From Rehmannia glutinosa (Eukaryota; Streptophyta; Magnoliopsida; Lamiales; Orobanchaceae): a stretch of DNA of 64,000 nt. Within the stretch, counting starts at the first letter, position 1. Each line of letters opens with the position of its first letter. Of this stretch, positions 10,822 through 21,497 are shown one piece after another. The translations under genes were made by a program, and so were the position numbers. The notes below the pieces were generated by a model, which was given only the letters and a program-made list of their open reading frames with translations, made no database searches and was not told the DNA's origin. The DNA is taken from positions 20,374,317-20,438,316 of the forward strand of contig CM071931.1 of assembly GCA_016081115.2 (NCBI GenBank), read 5' to 3'.

Positions 10822-12253
10822 TGATGAGGGGTAAATTATATTTCCATTTTAAGTATTTAATTATCTAACTATTTAATTCACTTCAATTAATTATTTGCCC
10901 ATAGAAAATAATATTGGAACTCATAACACCAGGCTCTAGAGGCCTAATTCATTATATTAGGCCCATGCGGTCCAACTCTTTGTACCAGACCCATGCAACC
11001 CACGCTCCAAAGTATCAATAGGGGAAATTACATAAAATACCCTCTTTTCAGTGAATATACCACAAAATCCACTCCTATTACTTTTGTACCTATTCTTTTT
11101 TCTTTTTTAGGCTCCTGCATATTTGTTTGATTATTTTTACGTTTTTTTTTGTTCCCGTATTGCTTTATATGTTATATATGTTGTTTCAATATTGTTTAAG
11201 TTTGTTTCTTTGTTATTTCTATGTTTTTTCTTTGTTGTTTCGATGTTTCAAAATAACTTTTACCTATTTTTTTATGCTATTTTTTGTTCATGTATTATTT
11301 TGTACATTGTTTCTATAATATTTTTAATGTTGTTCTAATAATTTGTTTTGTTGTTTCCATGTAGTGTTTAATGTGTAAATATAATTTTTACCGATTTTTA
11401 AGCTATTTTATTCATATGGTAATTTTAATATTTTTTACGTTGTTTCTGGGTTATTTTCATACCATTTTTAATGTTGTTATGATGTTTCTTTGTTGTTTCC
11501 ACATAGTTTTCGATGTTTAAATATATTGTTTTACCTATTTTTAACTCTTTTTTCTCATATGGTGTTTTTTATATTGTTTCTGGTTTGTTTCTATATTGTT
11601 TCTTGGTTGTTTCCATGTTTTTATGTTTTAATGCATTGGATCAAAAATTGAATTGTGTTTTTTATTCATGTTGTTTCTATAATATTTTTAATTTGGTTGG
11701 TTTTAATGTGTTGTTTTATATGGATATTTCTTGATTTTTTATAAGATTTCGAGTATAAAAATAAATTATTTAACGGGGGCAAAATTTATTTTTTCACTGA
11801 AATTTTATTGGAAGAAATATGTTTGAAACATGTTCGAAATAATCTTAAAACAACAACGTAAAAATGTTCAGAAATTTTGGCGGGAGCGTAAATTTATGTG
11901 AAAAAAGGCTGGAGCATAAATTTGTCCAAAAAAGTACCGAGAAGCGTAAATAGCTGTCACTGTCTCTGAAAAGTGGGAAAATTGTGTCAAAATCCCTATA
12001 AATAGCCCCTTCCTAATTCTTATTCGTAAAGCACATTTTAACTGTTGAAATTCCTTGACACACTAGATTTTTCTCCTACACATTGTTGATTTAAGCACAA
12101 AAGGGCTTCCTCGGGGTAAACCCTGGCCCTTCTAACCTTGTTTGGGTATTGCAGGTCAGTTCCGGACACGTGGATAGACATTAGGTTGTAGACAAATACC
12201 GTTGTTGAGAGTACCTTGATTTGGAGTGAGATGCCCAACTTTTAACAGCATCA
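10822..12253 (+). repeat. 3' LTR of element K, interrupted by a MITE
   Basis: Starts TGATGAGGGGTAAA, ends CAGCATCA. Matches the 5' LTR in blocks (TTAATTATTTGCCCATA, TCTCCTACACATTG, TACCTTGA.TTGGAGTGAG). It lacks about 65 bp present in the 5' copy and is split by the element at 11,022-11,996. Confidence 0.75.
11022..11996. mobile_element. Mutator-type MITE with 9-bp target duplication
   Basis: 975 bp with imperfect terminal inverted repeats: left GGGAAATTACATAAAATACCC..CTTTTCAG, right (read inverted) GGGATTTTGACACAATTTTCCCACTTTTCAG. Flanks are TATCAATAG (11,013-11,021) and TATAAATAG (11,997-12,005), a 9-bp duplication with one mismatch, as expected for MULEs. The empty site exists in the other LTR of K at 7,741-7,749. 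No transposase is present. The interior 11,100-11,720 is strongly T-rich on the plus strand, built from loosely repeated GTTGTTTC and ATTTTT words, which creates spurious hydrophobic open frames. Confidence 0.85.
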
Positions 12254-12862
12254 AGTATTAAATTATCGAAATTTTATTGTATTATAGATATCTCATTGAA
12301 AATTAATAAAACAATAAAATATTTCAAAATTAGCATCATTTATGAAGTATATTATCATAAACTTTTGCTTATGTGCCTTATCCTAAGTGCAACTTTCCTT
12401 TGCTATCCAAATATAAATATATTATTACAAACTTTTGTAAATGTGCCTCATTCTAAGTGGTTAAATAATGCCATATTTCTAAAGTTATTGCAAATCTGAA
12501 AGCTATACTATCTCTTTTAAGATTTTTCGGAATGATGTTGACATTTCTCATAAACATTCTTTCATACACTTTTTATTTATTTTTTCCGTTTGCTTACATC
12601 ACTAAATCATAGAAATTAAAGCTCGAATAACATACTCAGAGGAATAAGATTAATTTTAATTATTATTTATTTCTTACATATTAATGACTGTTACATATCT
12701 AAATCCATAGATGATATGACATTAAACAAGGGATTAGCTCATCTCATAGTGTTGATTGATTGTTCTCTGGTGTTGTACGAGAGTAGAATTTGTGGCAAAA
12801 AGTGAGGGGGTTTATTTTAAGGCAAAAATTTGTATGAGACCATTACATGGTGAGACACCCGT
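12254..12862. other. AT-rich spacer, nothing recognised
   Basis: About 600 bp between elements K and M without coding signal, clean inverted repeats or RNA genes. Confidence 0.6.
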
Positions 12863-13191
12863 TTTTGATATTTTGAAACCACCATGAATGAAACAATAAG
12901 CTTAAAATGGAGAACAAACATAATGAATCTTTATGTTGCTATCAATATGATTTCATTGGATGATTAATGAGCTGCAACACAAGGTACATTTGTAGAGCCA
13001 ACAGAAGAACCTAGATGGACACTTATCACTATTCTATTCAATACAATTCATACAGATAAGAATGCAATTTGCCAACTGCAAAATGATTGGAAATGATTAG
13101 GTGATCATATGCTGTAGCAAATCTACCTAGGATTCAGTGATCCTCAGCTGATGTGCTGCCACATGTATAAAGCTGATCATGAATATTTCCA
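12863..13191 (-). repeat. 3' LTR of M
   Basis: On the plus strand it starts TTTTGATATTTTGAAACC and ends ATGAATATTTCCA. It is a clear match to 34,630-34,954 over its full length, including the GTACATTTRTA and CTGCCAAC-type internal blocks. Confidence 0.88.
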
Positions 13192-13203
13192 GCCCCTCTC
13201 AAA
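13192..13203 (-). other. Polypurine tract of M
   Basis: Minus strand TTGAGAGGGGC directly upstream of the LTR start TGGAAATATTC. Confidence 0.6.
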
Positions 13204-13789
13204 TCGAGGGAGCCCTTAGGAACAACACCAAGTTTGATTCTGAGGCGAATGAAGAATTGTCTAGAAAGAGGATTTGTTATGATGTCAGCAACTTGATCGA
13301 GAGAAGGCACATGTCTAACAGTTATCATCTTGTTCATAAATTTCTCTCTAATTAAATGAATATCAAGTTCTAGATGTTTGGTCCTGGAATGTTGAACAAG
13401 ATTACTTGCCAGGGAGATAGCTCCATGATTATCTACCCAAACAATTGGTATCCTCTCTTGCTTAATCCACAGTTCCTTCATTAATGGTTGTAACCATACA
13501 ATATCACAAGTAACATGAGCCAAACTCTTATATTTTGCTTCAGTGCTCGACCTTGTGATGGTGGGTTGTTTCTTGGAGCTCCATGAGACTAGATTTTCTT
13601 CTAAGAACACACAAGAACCTGATGTCAACCTTCTATCATCCAAATCCGATGCCCAATCAGCCATCATAGGCAATTAAATTCATATTGGATGAAGATGAAA
13701 AATGCAATACATAATCAGTTGTTCCAACAAGATATCTAATAATCCTTTTCACTGCCTTCCAATGAGTGTCCAACTGTATTTGCATATAT
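13204..13789 (-). pseudogene. M pol C-terminus: end of RT and RNase H
   Basis: RNase H removes the RNA template during reverse transcription. The minus strand reads QIQLDTHWKAVKRIIRYLVG (13,789-13,730, the copia block after RT), then LVSWSSKKQPTITRSSTEAKYKSLA with the catalytic Glu of the STEAEY-like motif, VWVDNHGAISLASN with the catalytic Asp, RTKHLELDIHLIREK and the closing VPSLDQVADIITNPLS. The upstream half of this protein continues 17.2 kb away at 31,038, across element A. Confidence 0.9.
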
Positions 13790-14248
13790 TGTTAGGAAAT
13801 TTATTATTAGATATTGATGATACCATCTAAAACTTAGAGTAGAAAGTTGGCACCCCATTTTCCTTGTATTTCTATTTTGTAATATATAGGACTGCATGTG
13901 CTGATTTTGAAGTCAGCTATGTTGAAGAATACAAGAAGTCAACTACAAACTGTAGTGAAGACCTAGCTGTATGTCAGCTGAGTGTAGTCAAGATGGAAGA
14001 CATAGACTCGATTGAAGGAGATCTAGCTGAGGAACAATTGAGTAAAGGTTGAAGAAGTGTCAGTCAAGTTATTGAAGAGCAGAGTTTACCAGTTGAATTG
14101 ACAGTTGAGTCATTCCTAAAAGGTTGGAGCAGACTCAAGTCAAAGGGGTAAAGGCAACTGTCCAGTCAAGTCGACTGATATTAACCTGTTGCACGGAAGA
14201 TAAGAATATTACTTAAAATAGTAATACATCCATGCTGCCATGTCTTAA

Positions 14249-14297
14249 AGTGCTCGTCCCAGAAGCGTGCAAAAGGAATAAACCAATGGGAAGCACT
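14249..14297 (+). other. Conserved LTR hairpin
   Basis: AGTGCT-cg-TCCCA pairs with TGGGA-AGCACT, giving an 11-bp stem with a 2-base bulge and a loop of about 25 bases. The same structure is present in the other SIRE LTRs of this window (37,995-38,043; 20,404-20,452; 29,949-29,997; 63,079-63,125). Confidence 0.6.
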
Positions 14298-14455
14298 AAA
14301 GCTTGTGTTAGGACCTAAAAAGCTGCAGAGTCATTTAATACGAGGAAAGTTTACCATCATAATGCTGCAAATCAAGAAAAGACAATCCAACGAACAAGAA
14401 AGTGTCAACTTGAAAATAGCCTATCTCTTCAACGGGAAAATTTTCAAATGAACAC

Positions 14456-14463
14456 TATAAAAG
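14456..14463 (+). promoter_or_regulatory. TATA box of A 5' LTR
   Basis: TATAAAAG preceded by CTATCTCTTCAACGGG, a block shared by all LTRs of this family here. It is the likely RNA polymerase II core promoter of the element. Confidence 0.7.
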
Positions 14464-15346
14464 GCTGATGAAGCATTTGAGAAAAGGTTACTGATCTAAC
14501 AAGCAATTTCAAGCAAGCAAAACTTGCAAACATTCTCAAGAAGCTTACTAAGATATTCCTCAGGCCAAACATTCGAAGGAACTCGTTCCAGCACATTCTG
14601 TGAAGGAAAGAATACTTCAACAAGTTGAAGAGGAAAAAGTTCTAAGAACAAAAAGTTGTCTACTCTCCAAGTTTGAAGGAGCTGTAGTAAGCTTCAAGGT
14701 CGAACTAGAAGTTTCAAGCTCGTTGGAAGGCTGTGTGATCAATTCCAAGGGTTTGAAGGGAGCTGAAGTAGCAAGGTAGCTGTCTTGTGAAGAAGCTGAG
14801 TCGTAGGAGAAGCCAGCTGTATGATCAAGGCTATCTCAAGATTGAGAACTATTTTGTAACCTGATCTGTTACTTAGTGTATTCCTCCAGGAGTTGGAAAA
14901 GAGTGGATTAGAGGAATTACCCTATCCTCGAACCACTATAAAATTTACTTGTGTCATTTACTTACAACACTTTACTTAATTGCATATTTATATCTATTGT
15001 TTAAATTAAATTGCTAACACAGCTGATAATAACATTGCTAAGAACAAGTGTTAAAAACAAGGTTAAAACTAACAAGGGTGTTAAGTCTTCCGCTGTATAA
15101 AAACCAAATCAACTAAAAAATTAAGTGTTAGCTGACGCAGCTAAGTTATACAATCAATAGCTCAGTCAAGTTTGTTGAGTGGGTAACTTTGCTGAAGTAA
15201 GCCAACCTAGCTGCCCCCCCCAAGGACTTAGCTGATTTGAGTCAACTCTGTTGAAATATTTTAAAAGGACTAAAAGGTGAAAAATTGGTAAGGTTTATTC
15301 AACCCACCCTTATAAACCTTACACCACATCTCTTGGGACCTACAAG

Positions 15347-15358
15347 TGGTATCAGAGC
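15347..15358 (+). other. Primer binding site of A
   Basis: TGGTATCAGAGC, complementary to the 3' end of initiator Met tRNA, two bases after the LTR. Confidence 0.95.
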
Positions 15359-15399
15359 AGTTGGTTTATTGAGCCTTCCGCACTGGTTACTAAACAAGA

Positions 15400-16415
15400 T
15401 CTCAATCTATTAAGCAATCTGGGATAAGCTAACCCTGATTTTTGAAGGATATGAACAAATAAAAGAGAATAAACTAACAATTGTTGTTCAAAAATTTGAA
15501 AATTTTAAAATGATTGCAGGTGAAAGTCTGGATCAGCTGGATGCCAGATTCACTGAGATCATAAATGAGCTTTCAGCTCTTGGGAAGGAGTACACTCAAA
15601 AGGAGACGTGCATGAAGATTTTAAGAGCCCTCCCAGCTGGTCATGACCCCGAGACACTCAATGGACCTCTCAAAAACATCAAATCATGAGCTGTTCTCAG
15701 ATCTCAAAGCCTATGAGTTTGAGCTGAAAAGAATAGAGCAAGAGGAGACAGCTGTGCCAAAACAACTGCATTGATGGCTAGTGAAGGGAAGAAAGCTGAT
15801 CCAAAGGAAACCATTGACCAAGAGGAAATTGCTCTCATTGTAAAAAGGTTCACAAGTTCTTTAAGAAGAACTATAAAAGGAACAAGGGCGAGAACTCCAG
15901 GAGACATTCATCACCTTCCAAAGCATGGGAGGACATGCCACCCAAGAGAGCTGACTATCAGAGGTCTGATAATCAGAGAACTGAGAGAGCTGATATGCAG
16001 AGAGCTGAAAACATGTGTTGGAATTACAGACAACCAGGACACTTTGCTGTTGACTGTTCCTATCCACCAGTCAACAAATACAGAAATGAGGAAGAAAGAA
16101 GAGTCTTCAGGGAAAGAAGACAAGAAAAGAAAAAAGCTATGTTGGCTGCTGAAACTGCTAAACCAGCCAAGTGGAAAGAGCCATCAGATTTGGACAGTAC
16201 TGAAGCTGACTACTCAAGTGACACCGAGGAAGAGGCTTTGATCTGTCTCATGGCCAAAGAACAAGATCAAGATGATTAGAGTGTATTGATGAGGTACACT
16301 CTAACTCATCTCACTCTGAGTCGAGAGATAGTGATAATGACACACACACTTCCTCACCCACAGATCTTTATGATTCATTAGGCAAAATGATGAAAGACTT
16401 TGAGCACATTAAAAT
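15400..16415 (+). pseudogene. A gag, N-terminal deletion
   Basis: Compared with the related gag of element C (39,214 on), roughly the first 115 codons are missing: leader sequence jumps straight to NLG-like ...LG.ANPDF near 15,425. It continues ENKLTIVVQKFENFKMIAGESLDQLDARFTEI (15,470-15,565) and the capsid helix region, then a CCHC knuckle NMCWNYRQPGHFAVDC (16,009-16,056; the second Cys has become Tyr, so Zn binding is impaired) and an acidic tail EADYSSDTEEEALICLMAKEQ. Several frame changes and stops. Interrupted on the right by element B. Confidence 0.85.
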
Positions 16416-16451
16416 ATAGTGATAATGACACACACACTTCCTCACCCACAG

Positions 16452-19400
16452 AACCTGCTAGAGCAGATAGTGATGTAATGATCCTATCCCCACCGTACCC
16501 AGACATCCAAAATCGTCTGCGTGAGTGGAGGAAATGGAAGTTGAGTAAGTCAAGGGAACAGTTCCAACGGCCGAGTTCATAGAAGAAGAAGAGGAAGCTG
16601 TTGAGCTTCCTTGGATCGACCACTGTACTCCCAAAGCCTTTGGATGAAGACAAGCGCACGGACATCCTGCAGATATACAAGGACAAGGAGAAAGAAAAGC
16701 AAGCCGAGGAAGCCGAGGCACGTGAGAAGGCAAGCATCCGCCTATCTCGGCACCACAGACACACACATCCTCTCCTTGATGTCTTCTCGGACAGTGATGA
16801 GGATCAGAGAATCCGCTGCCACGAGAAGAGTTGCAAATGCGGCAAGCATTGCGAGGAATCGAGAATCCTTCACGAGCAAAGATTGATGGAGGGACCAGGA
16901 GAGTCCTCGAACACGGTGAAATCGATCCAATGGGAGTGGTTGACAAATAGCCACTGTTGTTATTCTTTGCCACCACTTCCCCACTCACTCGGAAGAAGGC
17001 AATAAGGAAATGGCGATGGCGGGATAGTGGGGAACCCGGTCGAGCCAACCCCTATTGAAGGTGTGTTACCACCGCCCCAACGCTGAACAATCAATCAAAA
17101 CAGCCGGGAGTTTGGAGACGAGTGACCCCATTCCAAGTCACTCACTGGTGCGCCACCGAGGTGGGAAACTCCCTCCACTCCCGCTGCGGCAAGGTTGGAG
17201 GATTGCAGATGACTCCACAACGAATCAAGGAGGCGAAGTAGAGAGAATACAAACACAAGAAGAAGAACAACAAGTTGCCATCAACGAAGCTCGAGCATTT
17301 GAGACTGTCTCGGTGAGGTGCCAAGCTCTACGAAGGCTAATGACGCCGCTCTTTGAGGCGATCGAGGCACTGAGATGGAACGGCCCCGGGAGTTAACACT
17401 GGCGATGAAAGTGCAATCCATGGGGTTGAGACTCAATGGATGCCACCGAGAAGACCCTAAGACAGTGACCTTTGTCGAAAGGGAGGACAAGGCCTCGCTG
17501 CAGTAGAGAGCTGCTGGAGGTAATGAAGGCCCACGGGAGGTTGAGACTTCTGGGGTAAGGTAGTCAAGTCGAGAACATCCCTCCCTGCTATCATCGACCC
17601 ATATGAGAAGGAGATAAGCTCACTTCATGATTCCCAGGATAATCCACGATGTCACATTTCGGGATCGGGCGAAGAAGAAGGCCGAGTCATCCCCCGTGCC
17701 AAATCCAAAAGACTCGGTGCGGATGTTCCAAGCACGAGCAAGTTCGATCCCAAGACTACTTTCGTCAAACTTTTAACTTTGATGATGAGCCACCAATGGA
17801 AATCTCATCATCGTCCGATGACGCCGATAAGGCCGAGGACCGATCTACTCAAATGGAAAAATCGGTGAGACCAACGGCTTGAGGCATGGTGAGGCTCGGC
17901 AAGCGGGTCCACTTCACCACAAGACCCGGCTCAACAAGAGACCACAGCGCAAGCTCCTCAAGCTGCAGCAGGATCGATTCCCAAAAAGAACTTCACGCGC
18001 ACCGCTCATCATTAAAAGCAGATCCCGATTGGCGGTGATGAATCTTTTGTAGAATCTTTTCCTTTTTCCTGGAGGTACCGAACTCCATGAAGAGTCGAGA
18101 GAATGAACGCGCACGCTATTACGACCAGCTCCCGTGTTCTCTTGAGATACCATTGTTCACCGCTTATGACTTTGATGTTGTATGGCCACCGCAAGAGAAG
18201 AATCATTTGAAGTTCGAGAAGTGTTCAAGGCACTATTTGCCGAGGTTGAACGGATGGAGAGGCATCGAGGCCTCTTTGGACATGCGATTGGACAATAGAG
18301 ATGCCAACCTTACGGCCGACTTGAGAGGCATAACTTGATCGAGAATAAGGGAATGGTGGCAACAACGACAAACAATGCGTGTGGAACAAGTCGATTCTTG
18401 AGGACATTGTTCAACAAGTTTCTTTGGTATGGAGAGTGAAAATCCGATGCAAAAACAAAGTGAGAGAACATATTGAGCATATGCATGAAGCTCACACCGC
18501 CGAGATAAAGGCTAGCTGCGTGAGCAAAATACAAATGATCTACAACGGTTGGAAGAACACATGACAAGAAAATTCAGCCTTTCTCATGGGTGAGATGAAG
18601 CGATTTTGTGAGAATCCAACGCTACTCGATCCGAATTCCGTCGCATACAACGCAGCGGACTCGAAGCGAGTAACTTCGACCATCGAAGACTCGACTTCAT
18701 GCTTGCCAATATGTTCCCTGGGTTCCTCTATCCTTTGATGATGCCAAAAAGGGGGAAGAGGAATACCTTAAAGCGCTAAAATCAAGTCGTGAGAAGAAAG
18801 GAGCGGTGAGAAGGAAAATCGGTGAGGAAGTCTTAAAACAAAAGAAAGGGAAGCTTGTTGAGGGGAAGGGTCGACGGATGTGACTTTGATGATTGCACAA
18901 ACCCCCAACAAGGTCACATCACGGTGACATTATCAAGAACAAACTCCCGTGACTCGCCACTCCAACACTCTTTGTATCTATGGTGAAAAGAGAAAAACAA
19001 TTGAAGCGAGGGGATGAAGGAAGTGGAAGGAAGAATGGATGCCCGAGTTATGAACATCTTGAAAGAACACGGAGGCATACCAAGTGAAGCAGAGACACTT
19101 ATGCCATTTCGGATGTCGGGACAAAGCCACGTCGGTTGACGAATTCAAAACGCTCGAATCCGAAGGATACTTTGCAAATATGTCTATGGCTCAAGCTTGG
19201 GACTTATCTTGGGAAAAGGGTCTCACATTATGTGAAGAAGGCGACTGGCGAGACTACCGTAATCAATCTGCTTTGGTCACTCACGGTCACTCACCGAAAA
19301 GAAGAAGACCCAAATCAAGATACGCCTAGAGGTAGAGGAAGAAGCGAGTAGTGGAGGAAGAAGCTTGGACCCAGGCCTCGCCCAAGAATATTGAATACGT

Positions 19401-19725
19401 AGATCCAAGAAAGAAAGGAGGGATCTACTGGGCTGGGCTTGATCAAGTGGCAAATTTGCGAGTGGCTAAAACTAACGCTGAGTATGCAAAAAGAATAGAA
19501 GAAGAAAACAAGAGACAAACTCAGCTATGGCAGGAGAGACAGGAAAGAATAAGAAAAGATGAAGCTGCCAGGAAGGCATATGAAAAGAAAAAGAAGGCGG
19601 TGATGACGAGAAAAAAGAAAAAAGAGAGAAGAAGAGAAGAAGATCTTGAACAAGATGAAAGAAGGAGACAACGAAGGAGATGAAGTGTTGCTGTCCAACC
19701 CTTCGTGTATTTCACTATGTAAATA
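16452..19725 (+). pseudogene. B third coding region (post-pol, coiled-coil protein), broken
   Basis: Counterpart of the post-pol regions in A (25,690-29,262) and C (44,065-49,181) but richer in CG dinucleotides. Recognisable blocks: VMILSPPYPDIQNRLREWRKWKLS (16,470-16,545), FLGS followed by a Lys/Glu-rich helix, a Cys-rich patch CHEKSCKCGKHCEES (16,820-16,862), MEGPGESS, YDFDVVWPP (18,170-18,195), LDMRLDNRDANL (18,280-18,315), a DDAKKGEE-type stretch near 18,735 and the terminal Glu/Arg/Lys coiled coil ending near QPFVYFTM (19,700-19,722). Numerous stops. The function is unknown; in SIRE elements this position is called env-like, but I see no membrane span. Confidence 0.7.
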
Positions 19726-19939
19726 CATACAATGTAAGTCTTCTGTAATAAAGCTGTAAATTCTTTATTTCTCTGTGTAGGCAAATATGAACTCTGATAC
19801 ACCTTGTAAACAGTCGTGTAAAAAGTACAAGAATGATATGATCAATAAAAAGATTGATTCTGCGCATACATTCTATGTCAATACACTATCTGTATGTATC
19901 TTTGTTATTTGCATTTTTGAATGGTTTAAGTTTTGGCAT

Positions 19940-19957
19940 CATCAAAAAGGGGGAAAT
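19940..19957 (+). other. Polypurine tract of B
   Basis: ATCAAAAAGGGGGAAAT directly before the LTR start TGTTAGG. Confidence 0.85.
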
Positions 19958-21497
19958 TGTTAGGAATTTTATTGTTTAGATTTTGATGAATGCCATGTAA
20001 AACTTAGAATAGAAAGTTGGCACCCCAATTTTTATCGTATAATGCATTGTAACAATTAGAGTGGTCAAGTTTGAGTTAAGTCGGCCTACGCCTAACATGC
20101 AAGAAGACAATCAAGATGGAAGGAAGACTCTCTTTGTGAGACAAGTGAGTATGGCAAAGAAGAGTAGACGGGAACTCTACTAAAGAAGCGGTGAGATGCG
20201 GCCAAGTGGAATATCGGTCAAGTCAACTCGAGAAAAGCCAAGTCTCAAGTTGAAGTGAAAGAGTCATCCAATGATTGGAAGCGACTCTAAGTCACCTGGG
20301 GAAAGCAAGGAAATGCGGTCAAGTCGAGATAATCGTAAAAAGACCGTTATTTAAATCAAGAGATTTACTTAAACAAGTAATATCTCCATACCACCTTTCT
20401 TGAAGTGCTCGATCCCGAAGCGTGCAAATGGAATGAACCAATGGGAAGCACTACACCGTGTCAGAACTCTGAAAAGGTGAAAGAACAATTCATACGAGGA
20501 AATGGCAATTCCAAGAACTGCAACAAGACAAACCAACGACTGCAAGTGACTTTCAAAAATAAGCCTATCTCTTCAACGGGCAAATTTTTGAAAGTTCACT
20601 ATAAAAGGCTGAGGAGTTTGTTTGAGAAGTAAGACACACACGTGAGACATACAAGCATATTAGAAAAACTGAAACATTCTCAATCCTCAAGCCTACATTA
20701 CGAAGAACATCAATCCAACACTCACCTGTGAAGGAAAGATAACTTCAATCGGTTGAAGAGGAAAATACTGAAAACAAGGGGTCTACATTCCAGGAAGGAT
20801 TGTAGGAAGGTTCAAGGTTGAACCAAGTCTTAAGCTTGTGGAGGGCTTCGTGATCAAATCCAAATAGCTTGAGCAAGTGAGTGTAGTAGCAAAGCAAGGC
20901 ACTTGCCCTGTGAAGAAGCCGAGTCGCACGAGAAGCCGGTGAGTGATCAAGGCGTCTCGGATCGAGTCCCAAAGGATCAAGTCGGTGTGTGATCAAGACT
21001 TGTATCCGGACTGTTACCACTTTGTAAACCGATCATTACCTAGTGGATTCCTCCGGGAGTTGGAGAAGAGAGGAGTAGAAGAATTACCCCATCTTCGAAC
21101 CTCTATAAAAATTTTATTGTGTCATTTACATTTCAGCATTTTAATTCCTGCATTTTAACTGCTTATATCTGCTGATAAATTTGCTATCCACTCAATAACT
21201 TATAAGTACTAAACCAAGCACTAAACTCTTGCTTAATCAAACTTAAGGGTGTTAAGTCTTCCGCTGAAAACAAAATCACAGTCGAGTTAATTTAGAGTCA
21301 ACAGCTGAGTTATTCCATCAACAGCTCAGTTGAGTCTGTTGAGAGATTAACTCTACTGAGTGACTAAATTATTTGTCCATCAAGGACACGGTGTAGTAGT
21401 ATCAACTCTGAATATTTAAAAGGACTAAATCGAAAATTTGGTAAGGTTTATTCAACCCCCCTTCTAAACCTTACACTTACACCCCTTGGGACCTACA
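19958..21497 (+). repeat. 3' LTR of B
   Basis: 1,540 bp, TGTTAGGAATTTTATTG...GGGACCTACA. TATA box TATAAAAG at 20,600-20,607 and hairpin at 20,404-20,452. Shares with LTR D many CG-containing variants (for example GAAGCCGAGTCG) where LTRs A, C and E read GAAGCTGAGTCG. Confidence 0.9.

Larger units (their letters stand above)
7506..12253 (+). mobile_element. Large non-coding LTR retrotransposon derivative 'K' (LARD-like)
   Basis: Two related LTRs (7,506-8,018 and 10,822-12,253, both TGATGA...CAGCATCA) bracket 2.8 kb with no gag, protease, RT or integrase in any frame. A purine-rich tract (AGGAGTTGGAGGG, 10,805-10,817) just before the right LTR fits a plus-strand polypurine tract and sets the orientation as plus. 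The interior is mostly degenerate tandem arrays. No convincing primer site follows the left LTR. Flanking 5-mers (GTTAT/AGTAT) match at 3 of 5, so the insertion is old. Its movement would have depended on proteins from another element. Confidence 0.78.
13790..15344 (+). repeat. 5' LTR of A
   Basis: 1,555 bp, TGTTAGGAAATT...GGGACCTACA. Contains the conserved hairpin (14,249-14,297) and TATA box (14,456-14,463). A 147-bp stretch around the hairpin differs from the 3' LTR at about 6 positions. Confidence 0.93.
16416..21497 (+). mobile_element. 5'-truncated SIRE-type element 'B' inside A
   Basis: Holds only the 3' half of a related element: a short gag-like start, the post-pol coding region (16,452-19,725), a polypurine tract and one LTR (19,958-21,497). 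Left end lies in a 37-bp perfect direct repeat (16,328-16,364 and 16,416-16,452). To its right A's gag resumes (IAEKKFRKALQQT). B's LTR is close to LTR D (61,172-62,727) and clearly different from A and C, so B belongs to another subfamily. No target duplication can be read at the left because the 5' part is gone. Confidence 0.8.

Noticed and set aside
11123..11734. Open frames encoding very hydrophobic, Phe/Leu/Val-rich peptides resembling membrane proteins
   Set aside because: They arise from the T-rich core of the Mutator MITE; T-rich sequence always gives Phe/Leu/Val codons, and neighbouring frames are equally open.
12800..12862. GAGACC...GGTGAGACACCC resembling a common plant inverted-repeat MITE end
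   Set aside because: Only one end could be found and no duplication; too short to support.
16378..17048. Ser/Cys/Leu-rich minus-strand frames of 128 and 196 codons
   Set aside because: They are antisense to the post-pol region of element B; the sense strand matches A and C, the antisense does not encode a known family.
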